The notes beneath the pieces were generated by a model. The model did no database searches. It was given only the letters and a program-made list of their open reading frames with translations, and had not been told where the DNA came from. The position numbers were made by a program, and so were the translations under genes. Shown piece after piece: positions 15,990 through 23,854 of a stretch of DNA of 48,355 nt (within the stretch, counting starts at the first letter, position 1; each line of letters starts with the position of its first letter). Origin of the DNA: Pseudomonadota bacterium (GTDB lineage Bacteria; Myxococcota_A; UBA796; SXON01). The DNA lies in contig JAUXTN010000019.1 of NCBI GenBank assembly GCA_030684355.1, positions 1 through 48,355 on the forward strand. Reading direction: 5' to 3'.

Positions 15990-17447
15990 TCACCGCCCGC
16001 TCACCACGTAGACCGCGCCGCTCGCCGACGCCCACGGCGCGGACACCACCACGTCGTCGCCGGGCTCGCCGTCGAGGTCCCCGGGGCCGAGGACGCGCCA
16101 GCCGGCGTAGCTCCGGTCCTCGTCGCCTTCGAAGCCCGACGGGGTGTCGATGGGGTCCCCGCGGACGCGGTCCACCGCCACGACCGCCATGCGCCCGCGG
16201 TCCTCCGACCCCAGCGGGTCGAAGTTGGGCGCACCGACGAGGAGGTCCGGGGTGCCGTCGTCGTCGGGGTCCCCCCCGGCGCCGAGCGCGAAGCCCGCGT
16301 AGTCCTCGCCCGTGGCGCCGACCGCCACCACCCCGGCGTCCGCCAATGACACATCCCCCCCACCGGCCAACGCCGCCCCGGTCACGAGCCGCGCCGCCCC
16401 GGCGTCCACGCCGCCCCCGTCCTCGCCCGTGGCGCCCACGAGCAGGTCGGGGAGGCCGTCCCCATCGACATCCCCGGCCGCCGCGACGGCGTCTCCCGCC
16501 CAGTCGCCGGGCGCGAGGCCCGTCAGGGTGGCCCACGCGTCGCCCACCGTCGCCGCGCCGCCACCGAGGACGTACACCCGCCCCGCCGCCGCCATCGCGT
16601 CGGGTGCGCCCACGACGACCTCGTCCAGGCCGTCGCCGTCGAGGTCCCCGAGGCCCGCGAGCGCGCTCCCGAGGTGGTCGCCGGGCGCCTCGCCCACCCA
16701 GGCGACGTCGGCGTCGGCGAGGCTCCCCTCCCCGACCAGCCCGGCGCCCAGAACGAGCCACGCGCTGCCGGCGTCCTCCGCGGCGCCCCACCCGCCCACG
16801 AGGGCGTCCGCGAGGCCGTCCCCGTCGACATCGCCGACCCACGCCACCTCGCCGCCGGCGTAGGTGTCCGCGGCCCCGGCCCGCCAGAGCGCCGTCGCCC
16901 CGCCCACCCCGAGGTCGGACGCTCCGAGCGTGGCCCCGGCCACGAGCGCGACGGCCCCCGCGCGGCCATCGAGCCCGGGGAGTCCGAGCAGCAGGTCATC
17001 GCGCCCGTCCCCGTCGGCATCGCCGCCGCCCGCCACCGCGTAGCCGAGCCGGCTCTCGACCTCCGCGCCGAGCACGGCCACGGCGCCGTCCGTGACCGTC
17101 CGCGCCCCGCCGAGCACCGGCCCCCAGGCGACGTACGCGGCGCCCGCCGCCGACACCTCCAGGGCGTCGTGCCCGGGCGCGCCGACCACGAGGTCGATCG
17201 CCCCGTCGCCGTCGATGTCCCCGGCGGATACGGCGTATCCCAGGCGGTCGCCGCTGCCGGCCCCGGTGAGGCGCACCTCGGCGTCGGCCAGCGAGTGGGT
17301 CACCCAGGGGTCGAACAGCAAGGGGTCGGTGTCCGGCGGCTCCCCGGTGTCCACGGGCGCGTGGGTGTCCTCGTCGACCGGCGGCACGTCGGGCGCGTCG
17401 GGCGCGAAGAGCAGGCAGCAACCGGCGAGGGACAGGAGGAGCGTCAT
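15990..17447 (-). CDS. FG-GAP (integrin-alpha-like) repeat lipoprotein
   Basis: This protein has 485 residues. The lipobox LSLAGC is followed by an Asp/Thr/Pro tether (DEDTHAPVDTGEPPDTDP). Seven FG-GAP blades follow, each with a calcium-loop motif, for example DIDGDGAIDLVVGAP, DVDGDGLADALVGG, DLDGDGLDEVVVGAP and DVDGDGLPDLLVGA; the last two are less canonical (DPDDDG and DLDGEPGDD). Such repeats fold as a seven-bladed propeller and usually bind calcium and mediate adhesion or protein contacts. It is probably on the outer membrane. TAGGCT lies 8 nt before the ATG with no Shine-Dalgarno sequence. It is convergent with the A2M gene (43 nt gap). Confidence 0.9.
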   Translation of the reverse strand: MTLLLSLAGCCLLFAPDAPDVPPVDEDTHAPVDTGEPPDTDPLLFDPWVTHSLADAEVRLTGAGSGDRLGYAVSAGDIDGDGAIDLVVGAPGHDALEVSAAGAAYVAWGPVLGGARTVTDGAVAVLGAEVESRLGYAVAGGGDADGDGRDDLLLGLPGLDGRAGAVALVAGATLGASDLGVGGATALWRAGAADTYAGGEVAWVGDVDGDGLADALVGGWGAAEDAGSAWLVLGAGLVGEGSLADADVAWVGEAPGDHLGSALAGLGDLDGDGLDEVVVGAPDAMAAAGRVYVLGGGAATVGDAWATLTGLAPGDWAGDAVAAAGDVDGDGLPDLLVGATGEDGGGVDAGAARLVTGAALAGGGDVSLADAGVVAVGATGEDYAGFALGAGGDPDDDGTPDLLVGAPNFDPLGSEDRGRMAVVAVDRVRGDPIDTPSGFEGDEDRSYAGWRVLGPGDLDGEPGDDVVVSAPWASASGAVYVVSGR

Positions 17448-17455
17448 GGCGCGTA

Positions 17456-17461
17456 AGCCTA
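17456..17461 (-). promoter_or_regulatory. Likely -10 element (TAGGCT) for the FG-GAP gene
   Basis: TAGGCT lies 8 nt before the ATG at 17447 on the minus strand. No Shine-Dalgarno sequence fits between them, so the transcript may be leaderless or nearly so. The 74-nt gap to the divergent DUF5685 gene must hold both promoters. Confidence 0.4.
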
Positions 17462-17521
17462 TCCGAGCTTGCGGTCCGCCCGCGCGTCCGGGTATTCCAG
17501 AGGGCCAAGGGCCACCCCCGC

Positions 17522-18886
17522 ATGATCGGCTACCTCCAACCGGCCCGTACCCACCTCGAGGAGGCGCGCCTCGCCCGCACCTACGAGTGTGGCCTCTGCG
17601 CGGCCCTCGGCGCCGGCTTCGGCTTGCCGTACCGCGTGCTCGCCGGGCCCGATCTCGTGTTCTTCCACGTCCTCGCGGACGTCGGCACCCAAGCCGACCC
17701 GACCCACGTCCCCTGCCCCCTCACCTTCGGCCTGCGCAAGATGCCCGCGCGCACTACGGGCGCCTCCACGCGGCTCACCGCGGCGTTCGGTGTGTACATG
17801 GCCGTCGAGAAGCTGCGCGACGATTGGGAGGACGAGGGCGGGCTCCATCGGTGGATCGTGTGGCGGGCGCTCCGGCCGGGTTGGGAGCGTGCCCGCGCCG
17901 CCCTCGCCGCGGAGGGCTTCCCGGTCGACGCGCTGGCTGCCGAGATGGCCGAGCAGGCGCGCGTGGAGCGGCTCCCGTCGCTCTCCCTCGCGGAGGCGGG
18001 CGCCCCCTCGGATCGCATCGGCCGCATGCTCTTCTCCCGCGCCTCGGAGGACCCCCAGCGGAGCGCGCTCTACGCCGAGATCGGCGGCCGGGTGGCACGG
18101 TGGGTCTTCCTGGTCGACGCCGTCCTCGACGAGGCCCGCGACCGCGCCCGCGGCGCCTACAACCCGCTTCCCCGCACCGGGAACGCCCTCGTCGCCCGAG
18201 CGGACGCCCTTGCCGCCGCCGAGGCCGAGGTCTCGACGCTGGGGCGGCTCGTGTCCCGCCTCCCCGACGGCCCGCACCGCCGCTACGTGCGCCGCGTCGT
18301 CGTCGACGGCTTCCGGGACCGCCTCGTCCGCTTGCGCGCGCTCGACCCCGCGCGGCCCGCCCGCCTCGGCGACATCCTCCCGCCGCGCCGCTGGTTCCCC
18401 GTCGGCTTCGGCGCCCGCGTCGTCACGCAGCTCCGCGCGCTCGCCACCGTGGCGCTCTACGCCGTGTTCCCGCGGTCGATGTGGATCGCCCGGCATGCCG
18501 CGGCGGCCCTGCCCCTCGTCCTCCCGCTGCTCGCGGCCCGATCGGGCCGGGCGTCGGCGGACACGGGCACGGACACGGGGACGGACACGGGGACGGATAC
18601 GGGGACGGATACGGGCACGGATACGGGCACGGATACGGGGCGAGACACCGGTGCCACGGAGACGGGCGACATGGAGACGGGTGACACCGGCGAATCCGGC
18701 GGCGGCGACGACACCGGCTGGGACCCCGGCGGCGGCGCCGGCGCGGGCGGTGACTTCGAGGACACCGGCGACACCGGAGATGGCGCCCCGGTGGCCTGTG
18801 GCTCGACCGGGGATGGCTGCTCGGGCGATGGCGGATCGGCCGAGTGCTGCTGCCCGGACATGAGCGGGTGGTGCTGCTGCGCGTAG
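17522..18886 (+). CDS. DUF5685-family protein with Asp-Thr-Gly repeat and cysteine-rich tail
   Basis: This protein has 454 residues. The first 330 or so match DUF5685 as I recall it: an N-terminal MIGYLQPARTHLEEARLART, then YECGLCAALG with a Cys pair, then a helical core. The function of the family is unknown to me. After a hydrophobic helix (ALPLVLPLLAA, about residue 335) comes a run of DTGT units encoded by 12-bp tandem repeats (18560-18640). More Asp/Gly/Thr-rich sequence follows, then a C-terminal tail with clustered cysteines ending ECCCPDMSGWCCCA. The tail could bind metal or be modified; neither is shown by sequence. It is convergent with the downstream GST (10 nt gap). Confidence 0.8.
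   Translation: MIGYLQPARTHLEEARLARTYECGLCAALGAGFGLPYRVLAGPDLVFFHVLADVGTQADPTHVPCPLTFGLRKMPARTTGASTRLTAAFGVYMAVEKLRDDWEDEGGLHRWIVWRALRPGWERARAALAAEGFPVDALAAEMAEQARVERLPSLSLAEAGAPSDRIGRMLFSRASEDPQRSALYAEIGGRVARWVFLVDAVLDEARDRARGAYNPLPRTGNALVARADALAAAEAEVSTLGRLVSRLPDGPHRRYVRRVVVDGFRDRLVRLRALDPARPARLGDILPPRRWFPVGFGARVVTQLRALATVALYAVFPRSMWIARHAAAALPLVLPLLAARSGRASADTGTDTGTDTGTDTGTDTGTDTGTDTGRDTGATETGDMETGDTGESGGGDDTGWDPGGGAGAGGDFEDTGDTGDGAPVACGSTGDGCSGDGGSAECCCPDMSGWCCCA
18560..18640 (+). repeat. 12-bp tandem repeat (about 6.75 copies) encoding DTGT units
   Basis: Six full copies and a partial copy of GA(C/T)ACGGG(C/G)ACG. The unit is a multiple of three, so copy-number change would lengthen or shorten the protein without a frameshift. 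Confidence 0.9.
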
Positions 18887-18896
18887 CCCGGCCGGC

Positions 18897-19502
18897 TCAG
18901 GGGAACGTCACCGCGAGCATCCGCCCCACGGCCGGCCGCGCCTCGATGTCCGCCAGCCAACGCCGCGTGTTCGGGAAGTCCGCGAGGTCGAGCCCGAGCC
19001 GGGGCGCGTTGCGCACCCACGTGAACGTCGAGATGTCCGCGATGCTGTACTCCGCGCCGGCGAGGTAGGGCACCTCGGCGAGGCGCGCCTCCATCACGCC
19101 GAGGAGCCGCTTGCACTCGTCCGCGTAGCGCGCGGTGGCGTAGGGGATCTGCTCGTCGCGCATGCGGAAGTGGAACGCCTGCCCGAACATCGGGCCGACG
19201 CCCGACATCTGCCAGAACAACCAGGCGATGGCATCGAGCCGCGCCTGGGGCTCGGTCGGCAGGAAGCGCCCGTGCTTCTCCGCGAGGTAGAGCAGGATCG
19301 CGCCGGACTCCCAGACGTGGCGCTCTCCGTCCACGAGGGCGGGGATCTTGCCGTTGGGGTTCACCGCGAGGTACTCGGGGCGCTTCTGCTCGCCCGCGCG
19401 GATGTCGACCTTGACGAGCTCGTAGGGGATCCCGAGCTCCTCGAGCAGGAGCACGGGCTTCAGACCGTTGGGGGTACCCCAGGCGTAGAGGATGGGCTTC
19501 AC
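18897..19502 (-). CDS. Glutathione S-transferase family protein (YfcG/GstB-like)
   Basis: This 201-residue protein has an N-terminal thioredoxin-like domain (MKPILYAWGTPNGLKPVLLL, with the TPNG turn typical of Nu-class or YfcG-like GSTs). The glutathione-binding NPNGKIPALVD with cis-Pro and the ESGAILLYLAEKHG motif follow, then an all-helical C-terminal domain (PYLAGAEYSIADISTFTW). It is cytosolic and would conjugate or reduce via glutathione. The length is normal for the family. A second GST (33580) and a GST-like remnant (19623) are close by, suggesting past duplication. Confidence 0.9.
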   Translation of the reverse strand: MKPILYAWGTPNGLKPVLLLEELGIPYELVKVDIRAGEQKRPEYLAVNPNGKIPALVDGERHVWESGAILLYLAEKHGRFLPTEPQARLDAIAWLFWQMSGVGPMFGQAFHFRMRDEQIPYATARYADECKRLLGVMEARLAEVPYLAGAEYSIADISTFTWVRNAPRLGLDLADFPNTRRWLADIEARPAVGRMLAVTFP

Positions 19503-19780
19503 GGAGGCTCCGGTGGCGGGGCGGCGGCCCCGCGGGTCCAGGACGTTTCACACCCGAGCTCGCGTTGGCTCGGCCGAGCCCACACTCGGTAAGCGTCGTC
19601 ACCGCCGCGATCCCTACGGCGTCACTGGGCCGGCCAGTAGCGGGCCTCCATGCGTGCGCGGTAGGCGACGAGGTTCCCGTGGGCCGCCGTCGCGGCCTTC
19701 ACGCCGTCCTCCACGGGAAAGGCCAAAATGCTGGAAGCCCCACGTCCAATTGGATCCCGTGCGTCCGGGTGAGGTGCTCG
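19503..19780. other. 278-nt gap, mostly without a gene
   Basis: This gap holds the upstream region of the GST gene. It also contains a perfect 14-bp palindrome (GGCTCGGCCGAGCC, near 19570) and a minus-strand coding remnant (19623-19735). No intact gene or RNA was recognised. Confidence 0.5.
19623..19735 (-). pseudogene. GST-like C-terminal remnant
   Basis: On the minus strand, one frame ends in a normal stop after residues reading GNLVAYRARMEARYWPAQ, preceded by ILAFPVEDGVKAA. This has the look of the last helices of a GST (PNLxAYxxRMxARYWP). No start codon, thioredoxin domain or longer frame is attached, so I read it as the tail of a lost gene. It could also be chance open frame at high GC. 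Confidence 0.35.
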
Positions 19781-19996
19781 CTACCTCGGCCAGAAGAGGA
19801 ACGACGTCAGCACGGCGCCGATGAGCCCGTTGGTCAGCGGATCCTCGACGAGGAAGCCGAACCCCATCAGCGCCAGGCCGAGGACCATGTGGCGGGCCTG
19901 TTGGGTGCGGCGGCCATATTGCCACGCCGCGAACCCGATGCATCCGAAGAGCACGCCGAGGAAGAGGGACCACGGGTCGAGCGAGAGGCCCATCAT
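19781..19996 (-). CDS. Small two-helix membrane protein
   Basis: This 71-residue protein has two predicted transmembrane helices (FLGVLFGCIGFAAWQYG and MVLGLALMGFGFLV) separated by a basic loop (RRTQQARH), and a third hydrophobic stretch near the end (GLIGAVLTSFLF). Layout and length resemble a family of about 70 residues that databases sometimes call amino acid transport protein, a name without clear support. Two adjacent ATGs open the frame. The function is unknown. Confidence 0.6.
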   Translation of the reverse strand: MMGLSLDPWSLFLGVLFGCIGFAAWQYGRRTQQARHMVLGLALMGFGFLVEDPLTNGLIGAVLTSFLFWPR

Positions 19997-20093
19997 CGGC
20001 TATCGAGGGGAAGGATCGCGAGGAACATCCGCGCGACCTAACCCGGCCACCGGCAGGGGGCCGCTCGCTTGGGCGCACGCCTATCGAACCGGC

Positions 20094-20810
20094 TCACCGC
20101 GCGCGTCGAACCGCCCACACGAGCAGCGCGATCGCCGCCGAGAGCCAGAGGCCCGACCACACGAACGGGGGCACGCCGGTCATGTCGCGGAGCAGCGCGG
20201 CGTCCCCCCGGCCGAGGTCCGAGAGCACGTCCCGAACGGCGTCCGCCACGACGAACAGGCCCACGGCGCGCAGCAAGGCGCGGCAGACCTCGTGCGACGC
20301 CTTCCAGGCCATCGCGAGGAGCCCGACCCCAACGAGCGCGGTGTAGAGGAACCCGAACGACACGAGCGGGATGAACGCGAGCGCGACGAACGCGAGCAGG
20401 CCGAGCACGGCGCAGGCCCCCCGGGCGGCGCGGGGCACGGCGGTCAGCACGAGCCCGGCGAGCAGCGATCCGAGGTAGCCGCCCTGCAGGATGAGGAAGT
20501 GGATGCCGCCGGCGGAGAGGGTGTGGCCGCTCTCCTCCGCGTTCACCACGATCTCGACGACACGGCCCCCGGTCAGCACGGTCACCGCGGCGTGGCCCCC
20601 CTCGTGGAGGAGCACGGTGAGGAGCCGGAGCGGGTACACCAGCGGCGCCGCGTACCACCCGGCGAGCACCGCGAGGAGCACGCCCCCGACGAGCCCCATG
20701 CGCCCGAGCTGCCCGCCGCCGCCCGCCCCGCCGCGCCCGCTCCCCCGCCGCGCGACATCGGCGCGATCCAAGCGAACGCGGGTGGTCGTGCGCTCCTTCA
20801 CCGGGCTCAT
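20094..20810 (-). CDS. Membrane metallopeptidase, M50B-like
   Basis: This 238-residue polytopic membrane protein has a zinc-binding HEGGH (His69, Glu70, His73) at the end of a transmembrane helix. The motif continues as AAVTVLTGGRVVEIVVNAEE, then SAGGIHFLILQGGYLGSLLAG. That is the arrangement of the M50B-like peptidase family (related to site-2 proteases, often of uncertain substrate). About five helices follow. The start overlaps the stop of the aminopeptidase gene (ATGA), so the two are translated together. The upstream protein ends in a MYXO-CTERM signal. A link between this protease and processing of that signal is only an inference. The N-terminal 35 residues are Arg/Gly-rich and cytoplasmic. 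Confidence 0.82.
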   Translation of the reverse strand: MSPVKERTTTRVRLDRADVARRGSGRGGAGGGGQLGRMGLVGGVLLAVLAGWYAAPLVYPLRLLTVLLHEGGHAAVTVLTGGRVVEIVVNAEESGHTLSAGGIHFLILQGGYLGSLLAGLVLTAVPRAARGACAVLGLLAFVALAFIPLVSFGFLYTALVGVGLLAMAWKASHEVCRALLRAVGLFVVADAVRDVLSDLGRGDAALLRDMTGVPPFVWSGLWLSAAIALLVWAVRRAR

Positions 20811-22579
20811 CGGCGCCGCCGCGCGACCAGGCCGAGCGCGGCGAGCGCGCCCAGGGCCCCGAGCGGATTGGGGGTGCCGGCGCAGCCGCAGGCGGCGGGC
20901 GCCTCCTCCTCGGGGGGCGCCTCCTCCGCGTGGGGCCCACACGCGAGCGGCCCCGCCACGCCCACCTCGAACACCTCCGCCGTCCGGAGCACCCACAGGT
21001 CGGGGTCGAGCGTGACGGTCACGGGCTCCTCCGCGAGGCACACGGTCGTGTGCACCGACGCTCCCTCCACCCACACCGTGATGTCCTCCGTCGTGCCGCC
21101 CGCGTACCCCACCCGCACGGGGACCGGCATCCGGAACGTCGCGAGGTCCTGCGCGATGGTGACATCGAGCTGCCACCCCCCGGCCCCGTCCGACTGGCGC
21201 GCCCAGCTCCACGTGTAGGTGGGCTCCCCGATGCCGTACACCCACTGGTCGAAGAACCAACCGAGGTCCTCGCCGGAGGAGGCCTCGACCGACGCGATGA
21301 GGTCCGTGGTGACGGCGTTCCCGAGGTGGTGGTCCGCCTCGTAGTCGGCCAACGCGGCGAAGAACCGCTCGTCCCCCAGCACCCCGCGGAGCATGTGCAC
21401 GATCAGGCCGCCCTTGTCGTACACCACCCCGCCCCACATGTAGAGCGGATCGTAGACGGGGAACCGCCCCTCCAGGCCCTGCCACTCGAAGAAGGCGTCC
21501 GCGAGGTAGGCCGCGTACTCGGTGAGGCCCTCCTGCCCGTAGGTGCGCTCGTACCAGAGGGCCTCCGTGTAGGTGGCGAAGCCCTCGTTGAGCCAGATGT
21601 CGTTCCAGTCGCCCAACGTGACATTGTCGCCCCACCAGTGGTGGCCGAGTTCGTGCGCGTTGACGAGCTCGCCGTCCGTCCCGCCCACGAGGTCCTCGGA
21701 GAACGTGACACAGGTCGTGTGCTCCATCGCGCCGGGGAACGGCGCCATGGCGTTTCCGTAGCTCGGGAACGGATAGGGCGCGTAGCGCTCCGAGAAGAAG
21801 GCGAGCATCTCCGCGGTGGTCCCGAACGTCTCCGCCGCGGCCTCCTCCCGGCCCGGGTACGCCCAGGTGTAGATGGGGATGTCGTCGCCGGTGACGGTCA
21901 GCACGTAATCGGAGAGGTGCACGGTCATCAGGTAGGTGGGGATGGGCTCGTCGAGGGTGTACCGCCACGTGGTCCACCCCGCGTCCGCCACGGTGGTGCC
22001 CTCCAACACCCCGTTCGCCGCGACCACCCACCCATCGGGGGCGGTCACCTCCCAAGTCAGCGTGGCCTTGTCGTCCGGAAGGTCGTAGACGGGCAGCCAC
22101 GTGCGCGCGCCGATGGGCTCGTGGAACGAATACACGACCGTCGGGCCCCACTGGATCCCGTTCGGGCGCACCTCGTCGTAGGTCCAGTCGATCTCGACCG
22201 TGGCGGAGTCCCCGTCGATCGGCAGGCGCAGCTCGGACCCCTCCACCACGGGCGTGACCGCCGCGCCGGCCACCCGCACCTCGCCGAGGACCGGGCCGTC
22301 GGCGTGCAGCAGGAGGTCCCCTGCCCCGGTCCGGACCGCGGTGATCGTCGCGTGCCCCACGACCGTCTGCGCCACGGGGTCGATCCGCACCGCGAGCACG
22401 TAGCCCTCGATGTCCCAGGCGCGGCCGGCATCCGCGGGGGGCGCGGCGATCGCGGCGGCATCCGCGGGGCCCCGGGGCGCGTGCTTGAAGACCTCGCGCG
22501 CGGCCGCGGGATCGGCGACAGCGCGCAGGTCCGCGGGCGACGGCATGGACGCGTACGCCAGGGGGGCGAGGAGCAGCAT
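20807..22579 (-). CDS. Secreted M1-family aminopeptidase with MYXO-CTERM tail
   Basis: This protein has 590 residues. It has a signal peptide, an N-terminal beta domain, then the M1 catalytic region: a GAMEHTT exopeptidase-type motif and the zinc site HELGH (His309, Glu310, His313) with the third ligand Glu332 in WLNEGFATY, spaced by 18 residues as in the family. The C-terminus (from about residue 560) is Glu/Pro-rich, then ACGCAG, a hydrophobic helix and four arginines. This is the MYXO-CTERM sorting signal, which is specific to Myxococcota and relatives. The enzyme would trim N-terminal residues from peptides at the cell surface. TAAGCC lies 6 nt before the ATG and there is no Shine-Dalgarno sequence. 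Confidence 0.93.
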   Translation of the reverse strand: MLLLAPLAYASMPSPADLRAVADPAAAREVFKHAPRGPADAAAIAAPPADAGRAWDIEGYVLAVRIDPVAQTVVGHATITAVRTGAGDLLLHADGPVLGEVRVAGAAVTPVVEGSELRLPIDGDSATVEIDWTYDEVRPNGIQWGPTVVYSFHEPIGARTWLPVYDLPDDKATLTWEVTAPDGWVVAANGVLEGTTVADAGWTTWRYTLDEPIPTYLMTVHLSDYVLTVTGDDIPIYTWAYPGREEAAAETFGTTAEMLAFFSERYAPYPFPSYGNAMAPFPGAMEHTTCVTFSEDLVGGTDGELVNAHELGHHWWGDNVTLGDWNDIWLNEGFATYTEALWYERTYGQEGLTEYAAYLADAFFEWQGLEGRFPVYDPLYMWGGVVYDKGGLIVHMLRGVLGDERFFAALADYEADHHLGNAVTTDLIASVEASSGEDLGWFFDQWVYGIGEPTYTWSWARQSDGAGGWQLDVTIAQDLATFRMPVPVRVGYAGGTTEDITVWVEGASVHTTVCLAEEPVTVTLDPDLWVLRTAEVFEVGVAGPLACGPHAEEAPPEEEAPAACGCAGTPNPLGALGALAALGLVARRRR

Positions 22580-22585
22580 GCCGGG

Positions 22586-22591
22586 GGCTTA
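22586..22591 (-). promoter_or_regulatory. Possible -10 element (TAAGCC) for the aminopeptidase gene
   Basis: TAAGCC on the minus strand ends 6 nt before the ATG at 22579. It matches TANNNT at five of its positions but lacks the final T. Spacing suggests a leaderless mRNA. Confidence 0.3.
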
Positions 22592-22597
22592 AGCGAA

Positions 22598-22984
22598 CTA
22601 CCGGTCGAGCACGTGCCCGTCGAGCACGAACGTGGTGAACGTCCCCTCGAACACCGCGCGCTCGGCCACCCTGCCCACGACCTTCACCACGTGCTTCTTG
22701 CCCTTCACCTCGACGCGCTCGGCCTCCGCCACGACCCGATCGCCCACCCGGACGGGCGCGAGGAACCGGGTGTCGGCCGCGCCGAGGACCACGTTGGGGT
22801 CGTTCACCGCGAGCATCGCGGCGTAGTCGGCGAGCCCGAACACGAACCCGCCGTGCACGAGCCCACGCGCGTCCGCCGCCATGCTGTCGGTGGTGGTCAG
22901 GTGCACGGTGGCGCGCCCCTCCGAGAGGGCGACGGGCGCTCCGACGAGCGTGACGTCGATGCCGAGGTGGGTGTTCGGGGTCAT
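22598..22984 (-). CDS. Hotdog-fold thioesterase, PaaI/YbgC-like
   Basis: This 128-residue protein is a single hotdog domain: the strand VTLVGAPVALSEGRATVHL, then ARGLVHGGFVFGLADYAAM on the central helix (His-Gly-Gly as in PaaI-type enzymes). The pair TRFLAPVRVGDRVVAEAERV and VKVVGRVAERAVFEGTFTTF follows. Such proteins hydrolyse acyl-CoA thioesters or bind them without catalysis. The substrate is unknown. CCGGAG lies just before the ATG and TAGGCT about 21 nt upstream, a normal leadered promoter. Confidence 0.85.
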   Translation of the reverse strand: MTPNTHLGIDVTLVGAPVALSEGRATVHLTTTDSMAADARGLVHGGFVFGLADYAAMLAVNDPNVVLGAADTRFLAPVRVGDRVVAEAERVEVKGKKHVVKVVGRVAERAVFEGTFTTFVLDGHVLDR

Positions 22985-23013
22985 GGCGGCTCCGGTGCGC
23001 GCGCGAGCCTAAA

Positions 23014-23069
23014 CCGGCGCGGGGGTTCCGGCGCGGGGGTTCCGGCGCGAGGGTTCCGGCGCGAGGCTC
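23014..23069. repeat. 14-bp tandem repeat, four copies
   Basis: The unit CCGGCGCGGGGGTT occurs at 23014-23027 and 23028-23041. A copy with one change is at 23042-23055 and a more diverged copy at 23056-23069. It lies in the divergent promoter region between the hotdog gene and the lipoprotein gene at 23153. Confidence 0.85.
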
Positions 23070-23128
23070 TGGGCCCGTGAGGGGAAACCCCAGCACACCT
23101 GCGTCCCGTCGGTCCGGTTCTTGCACGG

Positions 23129-23134
23129 TACGGT
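23129..23134 (+). promoter_or_regulatory. Likely -10 element (TACGGT) of a leadered promoter
   Basis: TACGGT ends 18 nt before ATG 23153. AAGGA at 23142-23146 gives a good ribosome site 6 nt from the start. Confidence 0.4.
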
Positions 23135-23152
23135 GTACTCCAAGGAAACGCC

Positions 23153-23854
23153 ATGTTGCTCCTCCTGCTCGCCGCTTGTGACACCCCCTCCGTCGAGGAG
23201 TGCGCCGATCTCGCGCCCCCGCCCGTGTCCGCCTGTTTCGGCGGGGAGACCCTGACATACGAGGGCTTCTCCGATCTCGCCGCGAGCGCCGAGGGCACGG
23301 TCGTCTCCGTCGCGCGGGGCCCCCGACCGGAAGCGTGCCTGGTGACCGTCGGCAACGGCGCCCTGGAACAGGGCCTCGTCATCGTGTTCGAAGACGCCGC
23401 GGGGGTCGCGTGGACCGTCGCCGTGGACGTGCCCGACCTCGCCGACACCTTCCTGGCCGCGGGGGACACCGTGTCGTTCACCGGCACCTACTCCTTCGGC
23501 GGGTTCACGCCGGCCGAGGGCGCGGTGGCGCTGTACGACGCCGACGGGAACCTCCGCCTCCTCGTCGAGCAGGCCGGCTGGATCGAGGACCTGCCGCTCC
23601 CCGACGTGGAGGTCACCGAGGGTCAGCAGCGCTGCACCGTCGTAGACGACTGCGGGGACTACTCGAAGTACGACATGGACGTCACGGTCGCGGGCCAGCA
23701 CGCGACCGTGGCCTACGGCGAGCAGGCGGACCTCGACGGGCTCCGCGTCGTCCACGGGGGCTACCAGCGCGCGCCCACCCTCGTGGGCGACGTGTGCGAG
23801 GACTGGATCCCGGACCGGCTCGCGCTCGCGGTCGTCGTGCTACCGTCGCCCTGA
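23153..23854 (+). CDS. Lipoprotein of unknown function
   Basis: This 233-residue protein has a lipobox (LLLLAAC, Cys9). The mature part is acidic and beta-rich with several cysteines (EECADL, SACFGG, EACLVT, RCTVVDDCGDY and VCEDW), suggesting a disulfide-stabilised domain. No known family is seen. AAGGA is 6 nt before the ATG. The stop TGA overlaps the ATG of plsX (TGATGA), so it is coupled to a lipid-synthesis gene with no obvious functional link. Confidence 0.75.
   Translation: MLLLLLAACDTPSVEECADLAPPPVSACFGGETLTYEGFSDLAASAEGTVVSVARGPRPEACLVTVGNGALEQGLVIVFEDAAGVAWTVAVDVPDLADTFLAAGDTVSFTGTYSFGGFTPAEGAVALYDADGNLRLLVEQAGWIEDLPLPDVEVTEGQQRCTVVDDCGDYSKYDMDVTVAGQHATVAYGEQADLDGLRVVHGGYQRAPTLVGDVCEDWIPDRLALAVVVLPSP

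Noticed and set aside
18560..18640. CRISPR or non-coding satellite
   Set aside because: The 12-bp units are contiguous and keep the reading frame of the DUF5685 gene, so this is a coding tandem repeat.
19503..19780. tRNA or small RNA gene in the GST spacer
   Set aside because: No cloverleaf or T-loop consensus found; only a short palindrome and a coding remnant are visible.
20094..23258. Minus-strand open frame of 1,054 codons as one large fusion protein
   Set aside because: Only its last 238 codons (M50B peptidase) look like protein. The rest is an Arg/Gly-rich shadow of the aminopeptidase and hotdog genes, which have clear motifs in another frame.
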